In this document: positions 22,336 through 34,349 of the stretch, in pieces
Layout of the letters: each line of letters begins with the position of its first letter
How positions within the stretch are numbered: position 1 is the stretch's first letter
Origin: Primulina eburnea
Lineage: Eukaryota; Streptophyta; Magnoliopsida; Lamiales; Gesneriaceae
Length of the DNA stretch: 64,000 nucleotides
Assembly (NCBI RefSeq): GCF_022965805.1
Contig: NC_133118.1
Location: 6,107,057-6,171,056 of the forward strand
Reading direction: 5' to 3'
Position numbers and translations under genes: made by a program
The notes under the pieces: generated by a model
The model's input: only the letters and a program-made list of their open reading frames with translations
What the model was told of the DNA's origin: nothing
The model's database searches: none

Positions 22336-25267
22336 TATAAAGGCATAAAATTTCGTGTTTGAAAATTTGCGGAAAAATTAAAAATTTTCTTTTTAAATAA
22401 TTAAAATGTCTCATTCATAAAATAAACTGATATATAAAGTTTAATGTTCAAAGTGGCAGAGGAAGAAATTATTGTTTTCAAAATAACAATTTGAAATAAT
22501 CCAACAACTATAAAAGTGTTTGATCATAAAAACGCTAAATGCTGAAAATGAGGTCATCGGGTTCCACTACAGCCAATCCAAGCTAGCTCACTGGTCCCCG
22601 CCCTCGGTCCCAACCTCATCAGTACCTACAACAATCAAGTCTAGTGAGTCTAAAGACTCAGCATGCATATATCGTACATAACTAAAAAATAAATAATAAA
22701 ATCACATGCAAAATGAAAATATCATGTCGTGAGGCATAACGTAAAATATCGTGTCATGAATAATTATAATACGTGCATAACTGAACTGAAAATCATAAGT
22801 GATCTGTTTGCTCGATAGAGCCCTGAAATAAGATAACATGTCATAATTTTGTTGAGATTATGTTCTACGCAAGTGGCTCATGAACTGAACTGAACTGAAT
22901 CGCCTGATCAGACTAAACCACAATATACTGGGCGGTATAGATCATCACAGCCCTTGGACTGGATATCCGTACCAATAAATGAACATGACCGGTAACTGAC
23001 AACCGGGTGAAGTAATAATCCCATAATAAGCTGCTATCCCAAGAAGTACATTGGCCACAAGCAATATTGCATAAATCTCAAAAATGAATATTTTACATTT
23101 TATGCACGTAATATAATTAAATAGCATAATCAAATATCCTGTATAAATTTTACCACATGTGTTGGATCGTTCCCAGACTCGCTGCGACTTAAATCTAACA
23201 AGAAAAATATGCAAATTATTTATTTGACCAAACTATGTAATTAAATCCGAAAACGCAACTATTACGCCCAACGACTTCGTATTTAATCATGACTCCATAC
23301 CAACCCGGACCAACACCGAACCACCATATAGTCATGATTAAAATATGCCTAAAATTATGAAATAATGCTCCTAAATTTACAGTACTCGAAATTTAGTGAA
23401 TGGAGGCCAAAAACGTGAAACGCTCTTTCGAGAGTCATTTTGGCACATTGCACCGTAAATTCTCGTACGACCTCTAAAATGATCCGAATCACGAACGGTC
23501 AAACACGTGACCTTCCTAACTCGATGATGCACTGTCCAGTTCAAGGACATAGGCTAAAAGCCAACCAAGAACCCGGAACACACCTCTGAACCGAAACGTC
23601 ACTTGCTGTCAAAATACAGCAGCAGCGGCTTTGATTACTTGCGTCGTTTTCGAGACTACCGGACATTAGGGCTTGAACCACCGACCAGAGCCTCTTCCCA
23701 ACATTCTAAGGAGTGGCTCAGACCATGGCTAAGGGCATAACCCAGCCACAACCCCAGCAAAACCGTAGGACAACACGAAACTCCCACCCGAGGAACCATG
23801 CTGCGCGCGTGGGGAGTATGACTGAACTTGCTGTCTTATTTCATTCCAGTGGCCATGTGATCGACCATGGCTTGATCTAGACAATGATAGTAAATGAAAC
23901 CCAACTATGACACTTGTTTCTTGCTTGTTGTTTGGAGCATCTAACTCACGGTTTGGGGGCTTGAACCCTTGATCAAACTTGACCCTAACACACCCTAGAA
24001 CATGACCATAAGCAGCCTTGGGAGCCTGGAATCGAACCACATGCTGAAATCATCAAAATCATGCAACTCGTGAAGCATAAAAATGGAGAAAAAGCTGTGC
24101 AGAATTTTTGTAAGATGTTGCTGTCATATTTCGGTTTTGCTATTAAAATCATGAACATGAGATGTTTAATAATACTTATAGGACTTGATTGAAGATCAAT
24201 GAATAATATAAACATGCCTTGGATTTGTTTGAAACGAAAACAAATCAATACGACGACGCGGCGCGGCGGAGACGGAGTTTTTTCTTTCTCACTTAATTCT
24301 CTTGCTGTTTATCGATTTGGCTGCTGGTTTACACACTGTTCTTGCTGCTGTTTTATTATGAGATTTCGAATGAGAGGAGGGGAAAAGATACTCAGAAATG
24401 AAGGGGGGGTCTACTAGGAAAAATAAAAGGGGTAATGCTATGCAATAAGATGGAAGGTGCAAGTCTTGGGATTGATTGGCAATTCAAATGCCCCTTCCTT
24501 CTTGCTGTACGTGAACTATGGATGGATAGGCTAGGATGGTGGTTTGATTAGGAGCATAACGGTGCTTAAATTATCACTAATTGATGGGTTAAATGAGAGG
24601 AAATTATTTATTCCATGAAGGGCTAATCAAGGGTGACTAGGATGAAGTATTGCTAATCATAAATGTTGATTTATGGGGTGGCCGAACTTGCTAGGAAATT
24701 CCAGGGAAATTTGTTGATAAATTCATGGATTTTAAAGGTTTAGTGTTTTTAACATCCAATATATATTTTAGTGACTTAATACATTAAATTAGGATAAAGT
24801 TTTCATGCAAGGCATAGTTGGTCTTAAAATGAATTACTAAAATGTTAGGTTTTAATTTCTTAAATAAAATAGGCCTAGATTAATTTATCCCAATTGGTTA
24901 CCCATTTAAATTTAGGCTTTTAATTAATTATTAAACATAAAATAATTAGTTAATAACTTAAATCTAATCAATTAAATAAAATCCTAAAACCTTATTTATC
25001 ATTGAAATAAATTATTTCTGGGCTTAAATTAAATTTAGGAATATTTTCCTATTAATAATCTTATCTCCAATCTCCAAACTCCGGTCCTGGCCTCGCGTAA
25101 TTAAGTGAAAAGGTAACACTAAACTTCTGCGTAAAATAAATAATCATGACTCAATAAATTTAAAAGAATGAATTTAAAATCTTCATGCATAAAAAAAAAT
25201 TCATTTTAATTTAAATAATAGAAATTATGCATGGCTTATACGTAGTCTAATTTAATGGGTTCTACAA
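22336..25267 (-). repeat. 3' LTR of S (2932 bp)
   Basis: Plus-strand text begins TATAAAGGCATAAAATTTCG, where the partner LTR has TGTAAAGGCCT, so the terminal dinucleotide has mutated. It ends GGTTCTACA. It lacks about 266 bp present in the other LTR (around 31510-31775). The 89-codon frame at 22945-23214 is shared by both LTRs but shows no domain. Confidence 0.9.
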
Positions 25268-25280
25268 CTCTCCCTCCTTA
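25268..25280 (-). promoter_or_regulatory. Polypurine tract of S
   Basis: Minus strand AAGGAGGGAGAGT directly abuts the 3' LTR start (TGTAGAACC), the expected plus-strand primer position. Confidence 0.8.
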
Positions 25281-25302
25281 AAAGAAATTTCGTTCTCGAA
25301 AT

Positions 25303-27502
25303 TAAAACTCACCGAATAACTCGGGGTAACGACTCCTCATCTCTAGCTAAGATTCCCACGTAGCTTCCTCCTCTGAATGGTTAAGCCATCTGAATTTCAC
25401 TCGCTTAACCAGCTTGTTCCGAAGCTTCTTCTCCTGGCTGTCTAAGATATGCACTGGTCTCTCTTCATAAGACAGGTTCGGAGTAAGCTGCAACGGCTCA
25501 AGTTTCAGGATATGCGAAGGATTTGACATATACTTCCTCAGCATAGAGACGTAGAACACATTGTGTACTCCGACCAGATTCGGCGGAAAAGCCACACGAT
25601 AAGCTAGCGTCCCAACTCTGTCGAGGATCTCAAATGGTCCAATGAATCTCGGACTGAGCTTTCCTTTCTTCCCAAATCGCATGACACCTTTCATAGGCGC
25701 CACCTTCACAAAGACATGGTCGCCGACGGTGAACTCCCGATCTCTCCTCCGCTGGTCTGCATAACTCTTCTGTCGACTCTGAGCAGTCCTCATCCTATCA
25801 CGGATCTTGACTACTACCTCGGCAGCCTGCTGAATAATCTCTGGACCCAACTCTGATCTCTCTCCTACTTCATCACAATGAACATGAGATCTACACTTAC
25901 GGCCATACAGTTCTTCATAAGGAGCCATACCTATAGACGACTGGAAACTGTTGTTATAGGTGAACTCTACCAATGGCAGCTTAGACCCCCAACTCCCTGA
26001 GAAATCAATCACGCAAGCGCGGAGAAGATCCTCCAAAATCTGAATAACTCGCTCTGACTGCCCATCTGTCTGAGGATGCAAAGCTGTGCTAAACAACAAC
26101 TTCGTCCCCATAGTCGAATGCAAACTCTTCCAAAATGAGGAAGTAAATCTGGGATCTCTGTCAGATACTATAGAAACTGGAATACCATGAAGTCGGACTA
26201 TCTCCCGGATATACAACTCTACATACTGAACCATGGTGAAAGTCGTCTTAGTAGGCAAGAAGTGCGCTGACTTGGTAAGACGATCAACAATCACCCATAT
26301 AGCATTTGATCCTCTGACTGATTTCGGCAATCCGGCCACAAAGTCCATGGTAACATTCTCCCATTTCCACTCGGGAATAGGAAGAGGCTTGCTCATACCT
26401 GCTGGTCTCTGATGCTCTGCTTTCACAAGCTGACAGGTCAGACACTCGGATACAAACCGTCTGATGTCCTTCTTCATTCCCGGCCACCAATACAATAGCT
26501 GCAGATCTTTGTACATCTTCGTACTCCCAGGGTGAATAGAGTACGACGACATGTGGGCCTCTGATAATATATCTGCTCGAAGAGTAACACGGCTAGGAAC
26601 CCACATCCTGTCTCGGTATCTCACAATACCGTCTCTGACTGAATACAACACACTGCCCTTGGCCTCGTCTTTCTGCTTCCACTTGGCCATCTGCTCATCT
26701 GCTAACTGCCCACTGCGAATACAGTCCAGAAGGGAAGAGTGAATAGTCAAGGTAGATAGACAGGGAACTCTAACTCGAGGATAAGTCTCTAGCTCAAACC
26801 TCTGCATCTCAGACTGAAGAGGTCTCGAAATCGCTAGATGTGCCATCACTGCGACTTTCCTGCTTAATGCATCCGCAACTACATTAGCTTTGCCCGGGTG
26901 GTAGCTAATGTCCCAGTCGTAATCCTTCACAAGCTCCAACCCCCGCCTCTGACGCATGTTCAGCTCTTTCTGCGTAAAGAAGTAATTGAGGCTCTTGTGG
27001 TCGGTGAAGATCTGGCACTTCTCCCCATACAAATAATGCCTCCAAATCTTCAAGGCAAAAACTACGGCGACCAACTCTAGATCATGGGTAAGGTAGTTCT
27101 TCTCATGAGTTTTCAACTGTCTAGAAGCATACGCTATCACCTTCCCATGCTGCATCAATACTGCGCCAAGACCGAGCTTCGAAGTATCGGTATACAACAC
27201 AAAATCTCCGGTCCCTGACGGCATGGCCAAAACTGGCGCTGAGATAAGAGCTTGCTTCAAAGTATTGAAGCTCTTCTGACACTCCTCGCTCCACACAAAT
27301 TTAGCATTCTTCTTGGTCAATGATGTGAGTGGAACGAAAAATAGGAGAATCCCTTAATGAATTTCCGATAATATCCTGCTAGCCCAAGAAAACTGCGGAT
27401 CTCTGATGCATTCTGCGGCACAACCCAATCTCTGACTGCTGCAACCTTCGCTGGGTCTACCTCAATACCGCTGCTAGAAACAATATGGCCTAAGAATGCC
27501 AC
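25303..27502 (-). pseudogene. S pol: RNase H, integrase and chromodomain
   Basis: The main frame (27320-25347) is open for 657 codons. Residues 1-155 are RNase H with Asp45 (YTDTS), Glu82, Asp107 (TDHKS) and Asp150 (DALSR). Residues 256-296 hold the integrase His-His-Cys-Cys zinc site ([10 protein letters not shown]...CLTC). The catalytic triad is Asp326 (TMDF), Asp387 (SDRD) and Glu423 (SERV). Residues 540-600 contain the GPFEIL region, and a chromodomain ending [10 protein letters not shown] follows. A TAG after WES replaces what looks like a Glu codon; without it the frame would reach a natural stop at 25303-25305. The link to RT (27502-27317) is in another frame, so one frameshift separates the two parts. 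Confidence 0.88.
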
Positions 27503-28254
27503 ATTCTCTAACCAGAATTTGCACTTACTGAATTTCGTGAATAACTTATGCTTCTACAAGGTCTGCAACACTGTGGTCAGATGTCTGCTGTGATCCTCTT
27601 GATTCTTGGAGTAGACGAGAATATCGTCTATGAATACTATCACAAACTGGTCAAGATACGGCTCAAATATGCGATTCATGAGATCCATGAAGATCGCTGG
27701 CGCATTCGTCAGATCGAATGGTATCACAAGGAACTCGTAGTGGCCATAACGAGTCTTAAAAGCAGTCTTGGAAACATCGGCATCTTTCACCCTCAACTGA
27801 TGATAACCGGAACGCAGATCTATCTTGGAGAATATCGAAGCTCCCTGCAACTGGTCAAAAAAATTCTCAATCCTCGGAAGTGGATATTTGTTTTTCACTG
27901 TATCCCTGTTCAACTCCCGGTAATCAATGCAGAGCCTCATAGAGCCATCCATCTTCTTCACAAATAAGACGGGCGCGCCCCATGGTGAAAAACTCGGGCG
28001 AATGAACTTCTTATCCAGAAGTTCCTGAATCTGATTCTTAAGCTCTGCCATTTCTGTCGGTGCTTTTGAGATCGGGACCGTACCTGGCATAAGCTCAATG
28101 GAAACTCCACCTCTTGGTCAGGTGGCATAACAGAGACGTCTTCCGAAAAAACGTTTAGAAACTCTCTGACAACTGGGACATCTGAGGCTGACTGACTGGG
28201 TGCCTCGGGGACAGATATAAAAGTTGCTAAAAATACCCGACACCCTCTATGCAT
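27503..28254 (-). pseudogene. S reverse transcriptase
   Basis: The frame 28090-27554 holds fingers and palm motifs: [38 protein letters not shown], and the catalytic box [10 protein letters not shown] with both aspartates kept. The upstream 28254-27958 frame ([18 protein letters not shown]) is the protease-RT linker and is offset by one frameshift near 28090. A TAG at about 27551 ends the frame where LQTL should continue into the [14 protein letters not shown] segment. The domain is otherwise well preserved. Confidence 0.88.
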
Positions 28255-29720
28255 GAGCTTCCTCGTCTGGACATAAAGAATAATGCGCGTAAGGGAAAGT
28301 ACCTATCTAGCTCAAATAAGAACTGCGCCATCCCAGGCAGTCGGACGAGAACAGATCTCTGCTGGAAGTCTATCAGTACTCTGTTCCGCAATAGCCAATC
28401 CATGCCTAATATGATGTCGAACTCTGGCATCGGCAACATGATAAGATCTGCATACACAAGATTTCCATGCAGCTCAAGGTCTTTATCTCGGATCAAATTG
28501 GTAGCTGCCATCTTCTCACCAGACGACACTATTACTGAATCGGATACATCTAGCCCCACGGTCTTGACCTTGAGAAAATTAGCGAAGGTCTCCGAAATAA
28601 AGGTATGAGTAGCCCCTGAATATATCAGGGCTTTCGTAGCTGACCCTGCTATAAAGATTCTCCTTGTCATAAGCATGGTCTCTGGGTTTGTCTATGTCGC
28701 ATGAAGGGCAAAAACCCTGCCTTGGGTAGGCAGGTTTTTCTGAGGGCACGGCGGCAGTAAGTGGTCTGGACTACCACACTTGTAACACTTTCCTGAGCCA
28801 AACATACACGCTCCAGCATGGCGGCCCGTGCACTTAGGACAAACTGGATGCTCAAAAGTCCTCAGGACTACGCGTCCCCGTTGCTGTTGCTGACCTCTGT
28901 TCCTCAGCGGGCCGTGAAAAGTCCTCTTATTCTGCTGCTGCTGAGGAGGAGGGCGGTGCGGTACCTAGATTGGGCACTTGCCCTGGCGATCCCTCTCAAT
29001 ATCATACTGATCCTGTTCTGCGGCTAGAGCTTTGGAGACGGCGACCTCATAAGTAGTAGGGTCAGCCACCCTAACATCACGGCGCAAGATCGGCCGTAGA
29101 CCCACCAGAAAATGCATCAACTTGGCTTTAGCATCATTCGCGATCAAAGGCACAAAATGACAGCCCCTCTCAAACTTACGGATGAACTCCGTAACAGTCA
29201 GATCTCCCTGCCTCAGGGTCATGAACTCCCTGGTCAATCGAGAACGCACCTCATCAGTAAAATATTTGGAGTTAAATACCTCTGTGAAGCGTGTCCAGCT
29301 CAGCGTAGCCAAGTTCAGGGCTACTGACGCTCCTTCCCACCATAAACGGGCATCTTCTACGAATAAATAGGTGGCACAACGCACTCTGTCTGCATCTCCA
29401 AGCTCCATAAACTCGAAGATAACCTCGAGGGACTTGATCCAGCCCTCGCCAATCATGGGGTCCGTCGTCCCTGAAAACTCCTTAGGACGCATCTTCATGA
29501 ATCTGTCGTAGGTAACCTCGGGCCCTGTCGGCGTAGCTGCCACCGCGGCATTGTTCCCCGCAAACTGTGCGAAGAACCGATTCATCCCAGCTAGCATCTG
29601 GGCATTCATATTTGGAGGAGGGGGTGGGGGTCCGTTCTCCTCTCGCCTCTGATCCTCACCGTCCTCATGACGGTGCTCGCCACCACATCTCGGGCATCCA
29701 ACATGACGTCTAGGAGGCAT
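28227..29720 (-). pseudogene. S gag and aspartic protease
   Basis: Gag starts at MPPRRHVGCP (29720); a Met seven codons upstream is less like the family. It has a proline run (GPPPPPPN), the capsid-like region (FSGTTDPMIGEGWIKSLE, ARLWWEGA, LRQGDLTVTEFIRKFERG), and after a stop at about 28965 a zinc knuckle in the same frame (CYKCGSPDHLLPPC). A second stop falls at about 28691. The protease follows with the active-site box read as YSGATHTF instead of DSGATHTF, so the catalytic Asp is replaced by Tyr. With two stops and this substitution the product cannot mature. Confidence 0.85.
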
Positions 29721-29951
29721 ACTGTTCCATATATAACCCATACATAACTAACATGCATAATTCCATAATTTATTTAAATTTAAACAAAGATTGAATAATT
29801 GAAATTTGAACGTAAAATATTTCATGAAATCATGTTTGTTAAAATAATTCATGCTTTAAATAAAATGCATAAATGTAAAACTTACAGACCGAAGACGTGA
29901 CTCTATGAGCTTCTTGAGGTCAGTAGTATTACAACCCTATACAGAATCATT

Positions 29952-29963
29952 GCTCTGATACCA
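29952..29963 (-). promoter_or_regulatory. Primer-binding site of S
   Basis: Minus strand TGGTATCAGAGC, complementary to the 3' end of initiator-Met tRNA, two bases from the LTR end at 29966. Confidence 0.9.
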
Positions 29964-29965
29964 GC

Positions 29966-32900
29966 TGTAAAGGCCTAAAATTTCGTGTTTGAAAATTTAC
30001 GGAAAAATTAAATTTTTTTTAAATAATTAAAATGTCTCATTCATAAAATAAACTGATATATAAAGTTTAATGTTCAAAGTGGCAGCGGAAGAAATTATTG
30101 TTTTCAAAATAACAATTTGAAATAATCCAATAACGATAAAAGTGTTTGATCATAAAAACGCTAAATGCTGAAAATGAGGTCCTCGGGTTCCACTACAGCC
30201 GACCCAAGCTAGCTCACTGATCCCCGCCCTCGGTCCCAACCTCATCAGTACCTACAACAATCAAGTCTAGTGAGTCTAAAGACTCAGCATGCATATATCG
30301 TACATAAAAAATAAATAATTAATAAAATCGCATGCAAAGTGAAAATCTCATGTCGTGAGGCATAACGTAAAATATCGTGTCATGAATAATTATTAAGACG
30401 TGCATAACTGAACTGAAAATCATAAGTGATCTGTTTGCTCGATAGAGCCCTGAAATAAGATAACATGTCATAATTTTGTTGAGATTATGTTCTATGCAAG
30501 TGGTCCATGAACTGAACTGAACTGAATCGCCTGATCAGACTAAACCACAGTATACTGGACGGTAGAGATCATCACAGCCCTTGGACTGGATATCCGTACC
30601 AATAAATGAACATGACCGGTAACTGACGATCGGGTGAAGTAATAATCCCATAATAAGCTGCTATCCCATGAAGTACAGTGGCCACAAGCAATATTGCATA
30701 AATCTCAAAAATGAATATTTTACATTTTATGCACGTAATATAATTAAATAACATAATTAAATATCCTTTATAAATTTTAACACATGGGTTGGATCGTTCC
30801 CAGGCTCGATGTGATTTAAATCTAACATGAAAAATATGCAAATGATTTATTTGACCAAACTATGTAATTAAATCCGAAAACGCAACAATTACGCCCAACG
30901 ACTTCGTATTTAATCATGACTCCGTACCAACCCGGACCAACACCGAACCATCATATAGTCATGATTAAAATACGCCTAAAATAATGAAATAATGCTCCTA
31001 AATTTACAGTACTCGAAATTTAGTGAATGGAGGCCAAAAACGTGAAACGCTCTTTCGAGAGTCATTTTGGCACATTGCACCGTAAATTCTCGTACGACCT
31101 CTAAAATGATCCGAATCAAGAACGGTAAAAAACACGACCTTCCTAACTTGATGAGGCACTGTACAGTCCAAGGCCATAGGCTAAAAGCCAACCAAGAACC
31201 CGGAACACACCTCTGAACCGTGACCTCACTTGCTGTAAAAATACAGCAGCAGCGCCTTTGATTATTTGCGTCGTTTTAGAGACTACCGGCCATTGGGGCT
31301 TGAACCACCAACCAGAGCCTCTTCCCAACATTCTAAGGAGTGGCTCAGACCATGGCTAAGGGCAAAAGCCAGCCACAACCCCAGCAAAACCGTAGGACAA
31401 CCCGAAACTCCCACCCGAGGAACCATGCTGCGCGCGTGGGGAGAATGACTGAACTTGCTGTCTTATTTCATTCCAGTGGCCATGTGATCGACCATGGCTT
31501 GATCTAGACATGATGAGGTCTTGTATGAATCATGGCTAAGGGCTAAGAGCCAACCAAGATCAACTCAACCTCATAAAAACCGAAACCAACTCACACATAG
31601 GAGAATAGAAAAATGAAACCGAGGGACACTTGTGTTATTTCTGTTCAAACGACTTGGGACATGGCTCAAGCCACTTAGGGCCGACATGTCCACGTCCTAT
31701 ACTTGCTAGTGAAGGGTCCTAGCCATGGCTACTGGCCTTATGCCAGCCATGACTCGAACTCTACCCCAAACAAGCCAATGACAGTAAATGAAACCCAATT
31801 ATGACACTTGTTTCTTGCTTGTTGTTTGGAGAATCTAACTCACGGTTTTGGGGCTTGAACCCTTGAACAAACTTGACCCTAACACACCCTAGAACATGAC
31901 CATAAGCAGTCTTGGGAGCCTGGAATCGAACCACACGCTGAAATCATCAAAATCATGCAACTCGTGAAGCATAAAAATGGAGAAAAAGCTGTGCAGAATT
32001 TTTGTAAGATGTTGCTGTCATATTTCGGTTTTGCTGTTAAAATCATGAACATGAGATGTTTAATAATACTTATAGGACTTGATTGAAGATCAATGAATAA
32101 TATAAACATGCCTTGGATTTGTTTGAAACGAAAACAAATCAATACGACGACGCGGCGCGGCGGAGACGGAGTTTTTTCTTTCTCACTTAATTCTCTTGCT
32201 GTTTATCGATTTGGCTGCTGGTTTACACACTGTTCTTGCTGCTGTTTTGTTCTGAGATTTCGAATGAGAGGAGGGGAAAAGATACTCAGAAATGAAGGGG
32301 GGTCTACTAGGAAAAATAAAAGGGGTAATGCTATGTAATAAGATGGAAGGTGCAAGTCTTGGGATTGATTGGCAATTCAAATGCCCCTTCCTTCTTGCTG
32401 TACGTGAACTATGGATGGATAGGCTAGGATGGTGGTTTGATTAGGAGCATAACGGTGCTTAAATTATCACTAATTGATGGGTTAAATGAGAGGAAATTAT
32501 TTATTCCATGAAGGGCTAATCAAGGGTGACTAGGATGAAGTATTACTAATCATAAATTGATTTATGGGGTGGCCGAACTTGCTAGGAAATTCCAAGGAAA
32601 TTTGTTGATAAATTCATGGATTTTAAAGGTTTAGGCTTTTTAACATCCAATATATATTTTAGTGACTTAATACATTAAATTAGGATAAAGTTTTCATGCA
32701 AGGCATAGTTGGTCTTAAAATGAATTATTAAAATGTTAGGTTTTAATTTCTTAAATAAAATAGGTCTAGATTAATTTATCCCAATTGGTTACCCATTTAA
32801 ATTTAGGCTTTTAATTAATTATTAAACATAAAAGAATTAGTTAATAACTTAAATCTAATTAATTAAATAAAATCATAAAATCTTCTTTATCATTAAAATA

Positions 32901-33156
32901 AATTATTTCTTGGCTTAAATTAAATTTAGGAATATTTTCCTATTAATAATCTTATCTCCAATATTCAAAATCCGGTCTGGCCTCGCGTAATTAAGTGAAA
33001 AGGTAACACTAAACTTCTGCTTAAAATAAATAATCATGACTCAATAAATTTTAAAAAATGAATTTAAAATCTTCATGCATAAAAAAAATTTCATTTTAAT
33101 TTAAATAATAGTAATTATGCATGACTTATACGTAGTCTGATTTAACGGGTTCTACA
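29966..33156 (-). repeat. 5' LTR of S (3191 bp)
   Basis: Plus-strand text starts TGTAAAGGCCTAAAATTTCG and ends GGTTCTACA, so the element-sense LTR is TG...CA. By eye it matches the left LTR closely throughout. The main difference is a segment of about 266 bp (about 31510-31775) missing from the left copy. Confidence 0.9.
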
Positions 33157-33161
33157 CTGGC

Positions 33162-34140
33162 TCCCACGAGGAAGATGAAGATCTTGTTCCCCCCGTCCAG
33201 AGGAAAAGAAAGGCTACCACAAGCCCGGAATTGGTGTTGATTGAAAGTACCCAGGGAGCAAGCCAGGGCACCACCTCCCAAGCAACACAATCCAACCCTC
33301 ATCTCCAAAGCCGGCCACTCCAAGAACCTCTGCCATCCCGGGCCAATATCTTCACAGTGGGAGCCACTCCAACTGGTCTCCTACTCCTAAAACAGATCCT
33401 GCTTCCAATCGAGGAGGCACATTTGACGAGCTCCTTCCCTACCCCCAAACTCTTCGAGGGGTCCAACCAGATCTTATCCGTAAGTTGTTCGATCCTTTAT
33501 TTCTCCTATTTTTTTAATTACTTCTTGTGAACAGGGTGTTCAAATACTGATATCAGCTATTGAAGAGGTGGAATTGGCGGCCACCACTGCCAATAATAGA
33601 GCCCAGTCCTTCCAAGAGCTTCAAGAGCAATTGCGAGGGGAGATTTCCAGGGCTCAATCAGCCCATGAGGGAGAAATGGACAACCTCCGCGCCACTTTGG
33701 AATCGACTCGAGCAGATCTGAGAAGGCTCGATATGATATCAATGAAGGCCTTGTCTGGGAAGAGGCTATGCAAAGGACAATATCTGTCTTCGAATCGAGG
33801 AGTAATTCTCTATCCGAGCAGGTAGAGTTACAGCAGTCCCGGACGGAGAGAGCTGAGAGTTCCCTGGCTGCGGCTAACTACTAGAGAGATAAGTGGCAGG
33901 CTTCCTTCCTCCAATCTCAAGAGTTCAAGGCGAATGTAGAAGATCGGGCCTACCTCTCTTCAAGACCTGCTTTAACAAATGCCGAGAGCAATTTGAAGAG
34001 GCCGGGCTATTGCATGAGGATTGGTAAGGCTTCCCCGACTATGAACGAGCCATAACATCCCTTCCAAAGGATGGCAAAGAGGAGAAGGAGGATGCTCAAG
34101 AAGAAGAACAGCCATGGTCTAGCCATATAGATGTAGAATA
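33162..34140 (+). pseudogene. Antisense ORF of T (transposon-domain/coiled-coil type), two exons
   Basis: A plus-strand frame runs from the S junction through a basic stretch (PVQRKRKATTS) and a Gln/Ser/Pro-rich linker to 33479. A likely intron follows, 33480-33534 (GTAAGTT...CTTGTGAACAG). The next exon is a predicted coiled coil: AIEEVELAATTANNRAQSFQ, then ELQEQLRGEISRAQSAHEGE, then MDNLRATLESTRADL. Beyond 33740 a frameshift and later stops break it, though coding-like text (EQVELQQSRTERAESSLAAA) continues to about 34140. This resembles the 'putative gypsy-type transposon domain' proteins encoded antisense in Tat elements. Their function is unknown. Confidence 0.55.
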
Positions 34141-34349
34141 GGCTTGTATTTTTCTTTTGATTTTCTTCTTGTAATCACCGCCTTCGGGCCTTTATTATTG
34201 AAATCTCCTTATCTCTTTAATTGTTTGCTTCCAATATAACTAGTTAATAATTCATACATACCCGGCCTTAGAAATAATTAGATCATGAATTGCTTGTAAA
34301 TGGTAAAATACAAAAAAAATTCTAAGTGTTGGAAATAACCGAGAACTTC
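34141..34349. other. Spacer between the antisense ORF and the tandem array of T
   Basis: AT-rich, no coding sequence. It includes a probable 3' UTR for the antisense ORF. Confidence 0.4.

Larger units (their letters stand above)
22336..33156 (-). mobile_element. Element S: Tekay-type chromovirus with ~3-kb LTRs, inserted in T
   Basis: Bounded by a perfect CTGGC duplication (22331-22335 and 33157-33161). Left (3') LTR 22336-25267, right (5') LTR 29966-33156. On the minus strand the order is 5' LTR, primer-binding site, gag, protease, RT, RNase H, integrase, chromodomain, polypurine tract, 3' LTR. The domain order and the EATWE-containing chromodomain identify a chromovirus of Tekay/Del type. 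At 10.8 kb with unusually long LTRs it is structurally complete, but gag-pol contains in-frame stops and frameshifts, so it is not autonomous. Confidence 0.92.

Noticed and set aside
22945..23214. 89-codon frame on the minus strand of both S LTRs (also 30572-30841)
   Set aside because: Conservation between the two LTRs follows from their common origin at insertion. There is no recognisable domain, and the frame lies in AT-rich LTR sequence.
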